Origin: Arenimonas sp.
GTDB lineage: Bacteria > Pseudomonadota > Alphaproteobacteria > Rhizobiales > Rhizobiaceae
NCBI GenBank assembly: GCA_019459145.1
Contig: JAIBEK010000009.1
Coordinates: forward strand, 1-64,000
Reading direction: 5' to 3'
DNA: 64,000 nt
Shown: piece after piece, positions 1-8,673 of the stretch
Numbering within the stretch: position 1 is the first letter of the stretch
How the letters are laid out: each line of letters starts with the position of its first letter
Notes under the pieces: generated by a model
Seen by the model: the letters and a program-made list of their open reading frames with translations, nothing else
What the model was told of the DNA's origin: nothing
The model's database searches: none
Translations under genes and position numbers: made by a program

Positions 1-1
1 G

Positions 2-385
2 GCCGCGGCCGCAAAGGAGATCAAGGAACAGATCTCCAAGTCGTCCTCGCAGGTGCAGAACGGCGTGCAACTGGTCGGCGAGGCCGGCGAGGCGCTGAAG
101 CGCATTTCCGACCAGATCAAGGCGGCGAGCGACATCGTCACCAAGATCGCCCATTCTGCCTCCGAGCAGGACACCACGCTGCGCACGATCTCGTCGTCGA
201 TGAACCAGCTCGACGCCGCGACCCAGCACAATGCGGCCATGGCCGAGGAAACCACGGCATCCGCCGAGGCGCTGGCCAACGATACCGAGGAATTGTTGAA
301 CCTGATCCGCGGCTTCCGCGTCTCCGGCGCATCGCAGTCGGCCTCTCTCGGCGGCATGGCCCAGCAGATGCGCCGCGCCAGCTGA
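2..385 (+). CDS. Methyl-accepting chemotaxis protein, C-terminal fragment (5' end outside window)
   Basis: The frame is open from base 2 and ends in TGA at 383-385, so only the last 127 or so codons are present. The visible part is the distal half of an MCP signalling domain: long alanine-, glutamate- and serine-rich helices, a stretch around 'ITKIAHSASEQ' type residues, and the MAEETTASAEAL segment typical of the descending helix. The chain ends with an arginine-rich tail (MRRAS) and lacks the NWETF-type CheR-tethering pentapeptide. Family knowledge: these receptors signal through CheW/CheA. The ligand-binding part is not in the window, so the stimulus cannot be guessed. Confidence 0.85.
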   Translation, partial: AAAAKEIKEQISKSSSQVQNGVQLVGEAGEALKRISDQIKAASDIVTKIAHSASEQDTTLRTISSSMNQLDAATQHNAAMAEETTASAEALANDTEELLNLIRGFRVSGASQSASLGGMAQQMRRAS

Positions 386-462
386 GACGGCACGCATTCA
401 GCCTGCACAAGTACGGGCCGTCGGAAGAGATTCCGGCGGCCTCTTGCGTTTACGGGTGCAGA

Positions 463-966
463 TCAGGAGGCTGTCCCGGCCTCGCCGTCCAAATGCGCCA
501 CGAGCGCGTCGATCTCGCGATCCGAATAGACCGCGATGCCGGCCCGGCGCAGCAGCGCCGCCGTTACACCGAGGCCCGGATGGCGCGCACCCGAAAAGCT
601 ACCGTCATAGATGAAGCCGGACCCGCAGGAGGGGCTGCCGTCGATCAGCAGCGCGTAGGCACAGCCATTGTCGCGGGCAACGGCCAGCGCGCGCTCGGCG
701 CCGGCTATGAAGGCCGGTGTGACATCGCCGCCCGTCACCTCCAGTACGCGCGCCCGACCTTCAAGGACATCCTCCCCCGAAAGTCCGTTCTCGATCTCCG
801 CCGGCGGGCGCGGGGTGGGCAGGCCACCGGCCTGTTCCGGACACAGCGTGACGAGTCGCCCCTCGCTCCGCCAGCGATTGATCGCCGGATGGTCGAGCGG
901 CTTGCCCTTGCCGTCATAGCGCACGGCATGGCCGAGCAGACAGGCGCTGATGAGGATCCTTTCCAC
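463..966 (-). CDS. DUF523 family protein
   Basis: 167 residues, the usual size of a stand-alone DUF523 protein. It opens with ISACLLG and VRYDG, has CPEQAGGLPTPRPPAEI at about 42-58 and a conserved SPSCGSGF segment at about 110-117. The family is widespread in bacteria and has no proven biochemical role; the three conserved cysteines suggest a metal or redox site, which is inference. The gene starts 15 bp after the glyS stop on the same strand, so it is probably translated from the glyS transcript. Confidence 0.85.
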   Translation of the reverse strand: MERILISACLLGHAVRYDGKGKPLDHPAINRWRSEGRLVTLCPEQAGGLPTPRPPAEIENGLSGEDVLEGRARVLEVTGGDVTPAFIAGAERALAVARDNGCAYALLIDGSPSCGSGFIYDGSFSGARHPGLGVTAALLRRAGIAVYSDREIDALVAHLDGEAGTAS

Positions 967-981
967 GTCAGCGCCGCTCCA

Positions 982-3294
982 TCAGCTGACGATCTTGGAG
1001 AAGTCCGCGACGGTTCCGGTTGCCTCGCGAATGGCCTTGAGGAGAGCCAGGCGGTTGGCGCGGATGGCAACGTCCTCGTCGTTGACGAGCACGTCGTCGA
1101 AGAAGGTGTCGACCGGGGCGCGCAGCTTCGACAGCGCCTGCATGGCGGAGCGGAAGTCCTCCTTGGCCACCGCGTCGGTCGCTTCGGCGCTGGCGGTCCT
1201 GATCGCGGCAAAGAGCGCCTTCTCCGCATCGAGCGTCAGCAGCGCTTCCGACACGCCGTCGGCGACGACCGTGCCCTTCTTCTCTTCCGCGGCGAGAAGC
1301 TGGGTCGCGCGCTTGGTGCCGGCGAGCAGGTTGATACCGTCCTCGGAGGTGACGAAGGCGGTCAATGCCTCAGCGCGGCGGGCGACCATCAGCAGGTCGT
1401 CGGCCTCAGGGGTCAGCACCGCATCGATTATGTCGTGGCGGGCGCCCTGGTCACGCAGGTAGACTTTCAGGCGGTCGTGGAAGAAATCCAGTACTGTCAG
1501 CGACGCAAACGTCCTGCGTAGATCTTCTACACCTTTTATCGAAACGGCATCCTCACTTATCTTTGTGAGAGCTTCTGCATACTCAGTGACGTTCTCTGTT
1601 GTGATTTGGTTGGCAAGCGTCCCCAACGGCACTGGCATATTACGGAAGCTCCAGCTCGCCCGAACGATAGCGCGCCTTAAGCGCAGCCTCACCCCCCGTT
1701 CCAAGATCATCCGCACAACACCCAGCGCCGCACGACGCAGCGCGTAGGGGTCCTTCGAGCCGGTCGGCTTCTCGTCGATCGCCCAGAAACCGACGAGCGT
1801 GTCGAGCTTGTCGGCGAGTGCCACCGTCAGGCCCACCTTGTCTTCCGGCAGACGGTCGGAGGGGCCGTTGGGCTTCCAGTGATCCTCGATGGCAGCGGCG
1901 ACGGCGGCGTCTTCGCCCTGCAGGAGCGCATAGCGGCGGCCCATCAGGCCCTGAAGCTCGGGGAACTCGCCGACGGCTTCGGTGCGAAGATCCGCCTTGG
2001 CCAGCACCACGGCGCGGTCGACGAGCGCCGCATCAGCGCCGGTGATTGGCGCCAGTTCCTTGGCAAGCGCGCGGATGCGGGCAACACGCTCGCCCTGGGT
2101 TCCGAGCTTGGCGTGGAAGGTGACGTTCAGCGCATCGAGCTTGGCCATGCGCTGGTCGAGCGGCTTTTTCAGATCGAGGTCGAACTTTTCGGCCGAGGCC
2201 TTCAGCGTTTCGAGGTCCGGCAGGTCGCCCTGATCGCGGGTCCAGAAATGCTTGGCATCCGACAGGCGGGCGCGCACGACCTTGCCGTTGCCGTGCATGA
2301 TCTCCTTGCCGCCGTCCTTCGCCTGGATGTTGGAGACGAGGACGAAATGGTTGGACAGGCCCTCGGTTTCGCCATGCGGGCGGGTGACGAAGCACTTCTG
2401 GTTGGTCTTGATGGTCAGCCGGATGATCTCGGCCGGGATTTCCAGATAGTCCTGTTCAAAGGTGCCGAGCAGCACATGCGGATATTCGACGAGGCCGGAG
2501 ACCTCTTCCAGCAGCCCCTCGTCCTCGACGAGGTCGAGGCCGTTGGCGAAGGCGAGGTTGGCGGCGTCCTGGCCGATGATCTGCTTGCGGCGCTCGGCGT
2601 CGAGGATGACCTTAGCCTTTTCCAGGCTGGCGACATAGTCGTCGAAACGGCGCACGGTGATGGCGCCTGGCGCATGGAAGCGGTGGCCGTAGGTGACATT
2701 GCCGGCGGTGATGCCGTCGATCTCGAAGGGAATGACCACGGTCTCGTCGTGATCGGTGCCGAAGGTGCAGACGATCGACTGCAACGGGCGGACCCAGCGC
2801 AGCGCTTCCGAGCCTTTGCCGTCGATGCCGGCAAAACGGGAGCCCTTGGGCATGGAGGCAGGCCCGGAGCGCATCGACTTCGGCCAGGGGAAGGTGCGGA
2901 TGATACCGGGCATGATGTCAGCGACGATCGCGTCGGCGGCGCGGCCCGGCTTGTCAAGATAGGCGACGTAGAAATCGCCCTTCTTCGGGTCGGTCTTGAC
3001 GATCGCCTGGTCGATGGAGGTAAGCCCGGCGCCGCGCAGAAAGCCGTCGATCGCGGCTTGTGGCGCGCTGACGCTCGGGCCCTTTTTCTCCTCGCGAATG
3101 TCGGCGGAGCGGGCGGACAGGCCACGAATGTCGAGCGTCAGGCGCCGCGGCGTCCAGTATTCCCGCGCGCCCTCGTAATTGAGGCCGGCCTCGACCAGCG
3201 CGTCGGTGACGAGCTTCTTCAGATCACCGGCCGCCTTGCGCTGCATGCGGGCGGGAATCTCTTCGGAGCGGAGTTCGAGCAGAAGATCGGGCAT
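982..3294 (-). CDS. glyS: Glycine--tRNA ligase beta subunit
   Basis: 770 residues. The N-terminus ([20 protein letters not shown]) and the HD-like and anticodon-binding C-terminal parts match the beta chain of the tetrameric alpha2beta2 glycyl-tRNA synthetase; the alpha chain glyQ is about 5.4 kb upstream on the same strand. The beta chain binds tRNA-Gly and contributes to aminoacylation. The protein is longer than E. coli GlyS (689 residues). Much of the excess appears to lie at about residues 545-598, which are encoded by a low-GC patch (1501-1620 is about 47% GC by hand count, against about 67% for 1321-1380). The reading frame is intact through the patch, so the gene is probably functional. 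Confidence 0.95.
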   Translation of the reverse strand: MPDLLLELRSEEIPARMQRKAAGDLKKLVTDALVEAGLNYEGAREYWTPRRLTLDIRGLSARSADIREEKKGPSVSAPQAAIDGFLRGAGLTSIDQAIVKTDPKKGDFYVAYLDKPGRAADAIVADIMPGIIRTFPWPKSMRSGPASMPKGSRFAGIDGKGSEALRWVRPLQSIVCTFGTDHDETVVIPFEIDGITAGNVTYGHRFHAPGAITVRRFDDYVASLEKAKVILDAERRKQIIGQDAANLAFANGLDLVEDEGLLEEVSGLVEYPHVLLGTFEQDYLEIPAEIIRLTIKTNQKCFVTRPHGETEGLSNHFVLVSNIQAKDGGKEIMHGNGKVVRARLSDAKHFWTRDQGDLPDLETLKASAEKFDLDLKKPLDQRMAKLDALNVTFHAKLGTQGERVARIRALAKELAPITGADAALVDRAVVLAKADLRTEAVGEFPELQGLMGRRYALLQGEDAAVAAAIEDHWKPNGPSDRLPEDKVGLTVALADKLDTLVGFWAIDEKPTGSKDPYALRRAALGVVRMILERGVRLRLRRAIVRASWSFRNMPVPLGTLANQITTENVTEYAEALTKISEDAVSIKGVEDLRRTFASLTVLDFFHDRLKVYLRDQGARHDIIDAVLTPEADDLLMVARRAEALTAFVTSEDGINLLAGTKRATQLLAAEEKKGTVVADGVSEALLTLDAEKALFAAIRTASAEATDAVAKEDFRSAMQALSKLRAPVDTFFDDVLVNDEDVAIRANRLALLKAIREATGTVADFSKIVS

Positions 3295-3411
3295 CGGGAC
3301 TGGCTTTTCTTTGGTTGCTTAGGCTGCGTCGACTTAGCAAGCCCGGCGCGAAAAGTCATCCATGCAAGCATGCAAAATGCAGCGGCGATCCGCAGGAATA
3401 CGCTCGAGCGC

Positions 3412-3708
3412 CTAGGCGGCACTCATCACCGGAATGGCCGCGATCTCTTCGGCCTTGGCGGCGGCCTCGACCTTCAGGTCGTAGCTGGTCTGAAGGTTCA
3501 TCCAGAACTGCGGGCTGGTGTCGAAAAACCGCGCGAGACGCAGCGCCGTATCGGGCGTGAGCGCCGTCTGCTCCGCCGCCAGTCGCTCGATACGGGTGCG
3601 CGGCACGTTCAGCTTTTTCGCCAGCGCCCCGGCACTCAAGCTCAGAGGCAAGAGGAATTCGTCTCTCAGGATTTCGCCGGGATGGACCGGCGGAAGAGTT
3701 ATGGTCAT
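3412..3708 (-). CDS. higA: HigA-family antitoxin (XRE-type DNA-binding)
   Basis: 98 residues from ATG at 3708. The frame is open further upstream, but this start is preceded by GGAAG and begins with the classical HigA opening PPVHPGEILRDEF. A helix-turn-helix follows (LAKKLNVPRTRIERL, about residues 30-45), then ARFFDTSPQFWMNLQ, a signature of the HigA/VapI antitoxin family. It neutralises the toxin encoded 19 bp upstream and is expected to repress the shared promoter. The toxin-first order is typical of hig modules. It ends about 117 bp before glyS. Confidence 0.9.
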   Translation of the reverse strand: MTITLPPVHPGEILRDEFLLPLSLSAGALAKKLNVPRTRIERLAAEQTALTPDTALRLARFFDTSPQFWMNLQTSYDLKVEAAAKAEEIAAIPVMSAA

Positions 3709-3727
3709 TGTGCTTCCTTCCCGTTCC

Positions 3728-4009
3728 TCAGTGATAGTCGACGATCTCGACCCGGTCGGCCCCGCCGTTCGACCAAACAAAGCATATCCGCCACTGGTCA
3801 TTGATACGAACGGAATGCTGACCTGATCGGTCCCCCTTCAAGGCCTCCAGCCGGTTGCCCGGCGGCCGCGACAGATCATCCAGCGTGGCGGCATTGTCGA
3901 TGATTGTCAGCTTCACGACCGCACGACGAAGAGGATCGGCAGGAAAACCCTTCGGCGCCCTTCCCGATGCGACTGTTTCGGTCATCGCATTGGCATAGGA
4001 CCTGATCAT
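3728..4009 (-). CDS. higB: HigB-family toxin (RelE superfamily mRNA interferase)
   Basis: 93 residues from ATG at 4009, which has GAGGAAG six bases upstream; an in-frame GTG at 4015 is the alternative. It carries the family landmarks RRAVVKLTIIDNA, LDDLSRPPGNRLEALKGDR, and the C-terminal SVRINDQWRICFVW. HigB toxins cleave mRNA in association with ribosomes. The gene is first in a two-gene operon with higA and sits behind its own promoter and palindrome (4030-4058). It lies between DUF2207 and glyS and looks inserted into the glyQ-glyS neighbourhood. Confidence 0.9.
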   Translation of the reverse strand: MIRSYANAMTETVASGRAPKGFPADPLRRAVVKLTIIDNAATLDDLSRPPGNRLEALKGDRSGQHSVRINDQWRICFVWSNGGADRVEIVDYH

Positions 4010-4029
4010 CGGCACCTTCCTCTTTTAAC

Positions 4030-4058
4030 AATGTATCACGACAAGATACATCGCTCAA
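4030..4058 (-). promoter_or_regulatory. higBA promoter with overlapping palindromic operator
   Basis: Read on the minus strand, TTGAGC (4053-4058) is followed after 17 bp by TACATT (4030-4035), a good sigma70-type pair 21 bp upstream of higB. Lying across it is a perfect inverted repeat, ATGTATC (4031-4037) and GATACAT (4045-4051), with a 7-bp spacer. One arm covers most of the -10 element. This is the layout expected for HigA autorepression; binding itself is inferred. Confidence 0.75.
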
Positions 4059-4081
4059 CCCGGGACGGAAGCTTGGTCCTT

Positions 4082-6016
4082 CTACCACCCTCCCCCACCG
4101 CCGCCGCCACCGCCACCGCCCGACGAGCCGCCGCCGGAGGAGAAGCCTGAGGACGAGCTCTTGGGCGGCTCGGGGATGGTGGAGGCGATGGTCGAGGCCA
4201 TGGAACTGGAGAAACCGCCGATGCGGCCGCCGAAATCGCCCGGGTGGGCGCCGTGATACCAGGCGGGCTGATAGCTTGCGGCAGCCGCACCGGCCGCCGC
4301 CGAGGCGAGCCAGGTTTCGAACGTACGGGTCCAGGGTTTTTCGACGCCGAGCGCCACCGCATAGGGTAGCAGCGTCTCGAAATGCTGCGGCGACATTTTT
4401 GGCGCGCCCTGCATGTTGAGGCGGTCCTTTTCGGCCAGCGTCAGGTAGGTCCGCAAGCCTTCAATGCCGTCCATCAGCTTGCGACCGACAGGGGTGGGCG
4501 CGCCCATCAGGACGAAGAACAGCCCGTTGAGCAGCACGATGCCGCCGACGCCGACCAGCGCCGGCAATTGATGGATCTCGGTAAAATCGATGAAGATCGC
4601 CAGAAGCGTGAAGGCCGCCATGCCGAGCGCGACGAAACCGATGATCGCCAGGCCGATGATCGAGATGATCCTGACAACCAGCGGCGCACCGCGTCGCGCG
4701 CCCTTGCCAAGCCGGACGGCGAAGATCGCGAGAAAGATGCCGATCATGATCGGGGCGAACATCAGGCCGATCGTATCCTCGGTCAGCGAGCCGAAGATCA
4801 GCAGGGCGGCGAGCGACGCGACGCTGAGCGCGACGCCCCCGACGATATAGCCGGTATTGTCCAGATAGTATTTGCCCCGGTGTTCCTTCTCGATCGCCTT
4901 GCGAAATTTGGTTCCGACCGACTGGACCCGCTTGCCGTTCGCCTTGTCGATGGTGAGGCTGTCGCCCGGCTCTCCCAGCGAAGCGATCAGGCTCGCCTGC
5001 CCGGCCGGCAGCTTGCCGCGCACCGGCTTTTCCGTGCGGTTCACGACGATCGAACGCTCCAGGTCATCGAGCACGACATAGCCCTTGACCGCGAGATCGA
5101 TCAGCGACGCCGAAAGCGCGGTCCAGCCTTCGCCGGAAAAGCCCTTGTTGTCGATGTAATTGACCAGGGCCGGCGAGAGGCCGTCGGGCGCATCCCAGCG
5201 CGGCACCATGACGCCGGCTTCCGGGTCCCGGCCAACCGCGATCCACGAGCGCAGATAGTAGAGGAAGACGAGGCCAAGGCCGCCAAGCCCCAGGATGGAA
5301 TTGATATTGTCGCGCAACCACCACCAGGTGGTCTGCTCGCTCGAAGGGGCAGCAATGGCGCCCTTCGGCAGGCCGACAACGATGGTCAAGCCGTTGCCGA
5401 TGCCAAGCCGCTCGGTCGTCTCGAAATAAGCTCCGTCAGGTGTCTGTTGATAGCGGGCATTGGTTTCAGTTGAGCCCTGATAGCCGGTGTAATAGGCCGT
5501 CTGGGTCGGTCTTACGCCATTCGGCAGGACAACATTGGCGGAGGCCTCGAGGATCGGAAACCGCCAGCCATTGCCGGTGACGTTCCAGTAGAGTTCGTCG
5601 TGGTCGTCGAAATAGCGGATCTGCCGGCCGGTCGTATAGGTGATGGTATAGGTGTATTCGCCCGGATCGAGAAGCACATCGGCAGAGCCGGCATAGATGC
5701 GAATGCCGCCGGCGATGCTCTCGGTATGGTAGTCCTCAGGCTCGCCGTCGCGCTCGACCGAGACCAGGTCGAAATCCACCTCGATGCGACGACCTTCGGC
5801 GTCCTCGGCATAGAGCGGAAAGTCGCGGAAGATGCCGCGCCTGATCTCCTGGCCCTCGGCGCGGACCGTGATCGTCTCAGTCACGCTGAGCGTCGCATCG
5901 GGCGCCACCACGATATCGGCGTGATAGTCGCGGATGACCTCGGCTGCCAGCGTCTGCCCGGCCGCAGCAAGAAGGACGAGGACCGCCGTCAGAAAGCCGA
6001 GCATCTTGTTCATCAT
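4082..6016 (-). CDS. DUF2207 domain-containing membrane protein
   Basis: 644 residues. A signal peptide or N-terminal anchor (residues 1-25, ending TLAAE) leads into an extracytoplasmic beta-rich DUF2207 domain (about 28-215). A membrane segment follows at about 240-262, then a cytoplasmic stretch (about 265-385) and a cluster of hydrophobic helices at about 390-505. The tail is rich in Ser and Gly and ends in a run of eleven glycines and a Trp, a pattern seen in many DUF2207 proteins. The function is unknown; the family is often encoded beside lemA. Here the start lies 2 bp after the aroA stop, indicating translational coupling. Confidence 0.85.
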   Translation of the reverse strand: MMNKMLGFLTAVLVLLAAAGQTLAAEVIRDYHADIVVAPDATLSVTETITVRAEGQEIRRGIFRDFPLYAEDAEGRRIEVDFDLVSVERDGEPEDYHTESIAGGIRIYAGSADVLLDPGEYTYTITYTTGRQIRYFDDHDELYWNVTGNGWRFPILEASANVVLPNGVRPTQTAYYTGYQGSTETNARYQQTPDGAYFETTERLGIGNGLTIVVGLPKGAIAAPSSEQTTWWWLRDNINSILGLGGLGLVFLYYLRSWIAVGRDPEAGVMVPRWDAPDGLSPALVNYIDNKGFSGEGWTALSASLIDLAVKGYVVLDDLERSIVVNRTEKPVRGKLPAGQASLIASLGEPGDSLTIDKANGKRVQSVGTKFRKAIEKEHRGKYYLDNTGYIVGGVALSVASLAALLIFGSLTEDTIGLMFAPIMIGIFLAIFAVRLGKGARRGAPLVVRIISIIGLAIIGFVALGMAAFTLLAIFIDFTEIHQLPALVGVGGIVLLNGLFFVLMGAPTPVGRKLMDGIEGLRTYLTLAEKDRLNMQGAPKMSPQHFETLLPYAVALGVEKPWTRTFETWLASAAAGAAAASYQPAWYHGAHPGDFGGRIGGFSSSMASTIASTIPEPPKSSSSGFSSGGGSSGGGGGGGGGGGW

Positions 6017-6018
6017 CG

Positions 6019-7275
6019 CTATCCCTGGCTGAACCGAACGCCGAGCGAGGCCAGCGCATCCCAGTAACCGGGATAGGTCTTGGCGACGCAGCCGGGGTCG
6101 AGAATGGTGATGTCGCGGATCTTCAGGCCGGCAAGCGCAAAGCTCATCGCGATGCGATGATCGGCGAAGGTGTCGATGTCGGCCGGCAGGCTCTGGCCGG
6201 CGAGCGCCGGATCGGCATGGACGATCAGGTCGTCGCCCTGCTCCTCCGCCAGACCTTCACGAATATTGTTGAGACCGGTCGACAGCGCGCGGATACGGTC
6301 GCATTCCTTGACGCGCAGGTTGGCGATGCCGACGAAGCGCACCGGCGTCTCGTTGAAGGCGGCGAGCACGGCGATCGTCGGGATCGCGTCCTGCATCTGC
6401 GAGCCGTCGATGACCGCCGGCATGCGGGGGAATGACGCGATCACCTCATGGGCCCTGGCATCCGGCTGGGTGAACTGGTCGGACGGCGTGCCGATGTCGA
6501 TCGCGCCGCCGGTCAGCACCTCGGCGCCCCAGAGATAGGTCGCCGCCGAGGCGTCGGGCTCGATGTGGAAATCGGTCGCCGCATAGCCCGTCGGCTCGAT
6601 GCGCCAAGAGGCGGACGTCGGCTGCGACACCTTCGCGCCGAAGGCCCGCATGGCGGCGAGCGTCAGGTCGATATAGCCGCGCGCGCCGATGTCGGCGCCG
6701 GCAAGTTCGATGGTAAAGGGTTCCGATCCACAGGCCGCGGCCATCTGCAGGGCCGAGACATACTGGCTGGAGAGGCCGGCATCGATCACCACCCGGGCGC
6801 TCTTGAAGGCGCCGGTCGCGTCGATCGTCACCGGCGGGCAGCCGGTCGGCGCCTCGATCGACACGCCGAGCGACTGCAAGGCTTCGACCAGCGGCCGGAT
6901 CGGCCGCTTGCGCATGTGCTCGTCACCATCGACCACATAGCGACCGTGACCAAGGGCAAGTGCTGCGGTGAGGAAGCGTGTAGCGGTGCCGGCATTGCCG
7001 AGGAAGAGCGGCGGGGCCGGGGGCTTCAGTTCGCCCGTTCCGGTGACGACGAAGGTGGTGGCGTCCGGCTCCTCGACGGTCACGCCCATGGCCCGCAGGG
7101 CGTCGGCCATGTAGCGCGTGTCGTCGCTCTTCAGCGCACCCGTGAGCCGGCTCGTGCCTTTGGCCAAGCCGGCCAGCAGAAGCGCGCGATTGGTGATCGA
7201 TTTCGAGCCGGGCGGGCTGACGCGCCCGCAAAGCGGACGGCCCGGCGGAAGGATGGTCAGTTTTTCGGTTTTCAT
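6019..7275 (-). CDS. aroA: 3-phosphoshikimate 1-carboxyvinyltransferase (EPSP synthase), divergent type
   Basis: 418 residues. Visible EPSP synthase landmarks are PPGSKSITNRALL (phosphate-binding Lys-Ser), the GNAGTATRFLTAAL loop (about 92-105), SSQYVSALQMA, MQDAIPTIAVLA (catalytic Asp equivalent), LRVKECDRIRAL (catalytic Glu) and FADHRIAMSFAL. It joins shikimate-3-phosphate and PEP in aromatic amino acid synthesis. The phosphate loop differs from E. coli GNAGTAMRPL: Thr replaces Met and Phe replaces the Pro at position 101. It is not the CP4/class II type usual for the main rhizobial aroA, so it may be a second copy. It lies between lemA (34 bp upstream) and DUF2207 (2 bp downstream). Confidence 0.88.
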   Translation of the reverse strand: MKTEKLTILPPGRPLCGRVSPPGSKSITNRALLLAGLAKGTSRLTGALKSDDTRYMADALRAMGVTVEEPDATTFVVTGTGELKPPAPPLFLGNAGTATRFLTAALALGHGRYVVDGDEHMRKRPIRPLVEALQSLGVSIEAPTGCPPVTIDATGAFKSARVVIDAGLSSQYVSALQMAAACGSEPFTIELAGADIGARGYIDLTLAAMRAFGAKVSQPTSASWRIEPTGYAATDFHIEPDASAATYLWGAEVLTGGAIDIGTPSDQFTQPDARAHEVIASFPRMPAVIDGSQMQDAIPTIAVLAAFNETPVRFVGIANLRVKECDRIRALSTGLNNIREGLAEEQGDDLIVHADPALAGQSLPADIDTFADHRIAMSFALAGLKIRDITILDPGCVAKTYPGYWDALASLGVRFSQG

Positions 7276-7309
7276 GCTGTGTCTCGAAGCGGACGGAATG
7301 CGGCCGCGC

Positions 7310-7861
7310 TTAGAATTTCACCGTGGGGACGGCGCGATCGGCGTCGTTGGCGATCTCGAAATAGCCGGCCTTGGAGAAACCGAACTGGCTGGCGACGAGG
7401 TTGGACGGGAAGCTGTCGACCTTGACGTTGAGGTCGCGCGCCGCACCGTTGTAATAGCGCCGCGACATCTGCAACTCGCCTTCGATCGCATCGAGCGAAC
7501 GATGCAGTTCCATGAAGTTCTCGTTGGCCTTGAGTTCCGGATAGGCTTCGGCCAGAGCGACGATCCTGCCAAGCGCCTGGCCGAGCAGGCCTTCAGCGGC
7601 AGCACGGCCCGCCACGTCGCCGGCCGGCACGGCCTGGGCGCGATTGCGCAGGTCAACGACCTCTTCGAAGGTCGATTTCTCGTGGGCGGCGTAGCCCTTG
7701 ACGGTCTCGATCAGGTTCGGAATGAGGTCGGCGCGGCGCTTCAGCTGCACGTCGATGCCCGACCAGGCTTCCTCGGTCATCTGCCGGGATTTGACCAGAC
7801 CGTTATAGACCATCACGCCATAAAGGGCGACGATAACGAGAACAGCAAGCGTGATATACAT
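7310..7861 (-). CDS. lemA: LemA family protein
   Basis: 183 residues. An N-terminal membrane helix (about 2-20, ITLAVLVIVALYGVMVYN) is followed by the all-helical LemA domain with family signatures VQLKRRADLIPNLIETV, RRYYNGAARDLN and the C-terminal YFEIANDADRAVPTVKF. LemA proteins are anchored four-helix bundles of unresolved function that are often linked to envelope stress or to DUF2207/TPM-domain proteins. The gene is 35 bp after the DUF4328 gene and 34 bp before aroA on the same strand. Confidence 0.93.
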   Translation of the reverse strand: MYITLAVLVIVALYGVMVYNGLVKSRQMTEEAWSGIDVQLKRRADLIPNLIETVKGYAAHEKSTFEEVVDLRNRAQAVPAGDVAGRAAAEGLLGQALGRIVALAEAYPELKANENFMELHRSLDAIEGELQMSRRYYNGAARDLNVKVDSFPSNLVASQFGFSKAGYFEIANDADRAVPTVKF

Positions 7862-7896
7862 GGCAATGCTCCGGCCGATGCGAGAATAGGCGGACC

Positions 7897-8673
7897 TTAG
7901 GCCTTCGCTTGGGGAAAGTCATCACCGGATCGTGGGGCCTCGGCGCCTTCTTCGGCGGATGCTTTGGATACCGGTCCCTCGGCTTCGGCAAGCTCGCGCA
8001 GCGCGAGTTCCTGTCCGGGCGAGACCAGCCGCATAAACCCATGGGTCAGCATCAGCAGGACCAGATGAGCGACCGCGCCGAAAGCGGCGACCTGCATCAA
8101 CCTCTGGCTTGCAGCCGGATCGGCGAAGCCGTCGAGCGGCGCGGCGCTGACGATCCGCCAAAGGCCAAGGACAAGCACGCCGCAGAGGACCATGCCGGCC
8201 GGATACCACGGAAAGGCCGGGGGGACCCGCTCCTCCTGGCCAGCGGAAAATTTTTCGATGTCCCTCAGTGTGCTGGTCGTCATCCACAGATTGGCGATCG
8301 GCACGAAAAAACCCAGGACCGCCACCCACGGCGTATAGCGGACACTGTCCCGCCGTATCGCGCGTGCCAGCGTGACCGAAAGCCAGATCCAGCGCAGGAA
8401 GAACAGGATGGTGAGGAACTGGAGCACGGCCAGGCAGAGATCGAAGATCCCGGAGACATCGAGCACCATCTGGAACAGCGGGTTCTCGGCACCGGTGCGA
8501 AAGGCGGAACCGGTCTTTTCGACCACATAGCTGACGAAGGCGAGATAGAGATAGAACCCTGCCGTCAGGGTCAGCATGGCGCCGACCGCGCAGGCCGTCA
8601 CGTTCCAGGCGCGGCGCGCCCGTGCCAGGCCGCCGGCCAGGGACTTTGCCGGAATGATCCGGCCTTGTGTCAT
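7897..8673 (-). CDS. DUF4328-like membrane protein
   Basis: 258 residues from ATG at 8673. This start overlaps the glyQ stop by four bases (ATGA), which fixes it against the longer open frame. Four to six hydrophobic helices are visible, including [31 protein letters not shown] and [16 protein letters not shown]. The last, followed by an aromatic and glycine-rich helix pair, is the DUF4328 pattern. The C-terminal 40 residues are acidic and probably cytoplasmic. The function is unknown; coupling to glyQ suggests constitutive expression. Confidence 0.72.
   Translation of the reverse strand: MTQGRIIPAKSLAGGLARARRAWNVTACAVGAMLTLTAGFYLYLAFVSYVVEKTGSAFRTGAENPLFQMVLDVSGIFDLCLAVLQFLTILFFLRWIWLSVTLARAIRRDSVRYTPWVAVLGFFVPIANLWMTTSTLRDIEKFSAGQEERVPPAFPWYPAGMVLCGVLVLGLWRIVSAAPLDGFADPAASQRLMQVAAFGAVAHLVLLMLTHGFMRLVSPGQELALRELAEAEGPVSKASAEEGAEAPRSGDDFPQAKA

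Noticed and set aside
1879..3804. 641-codon open frame opposite glyS
   Set aside because: Typical antisense frame in GC-rich DNA; no ribosome site and no family features, while glyS on the other strand is certain.
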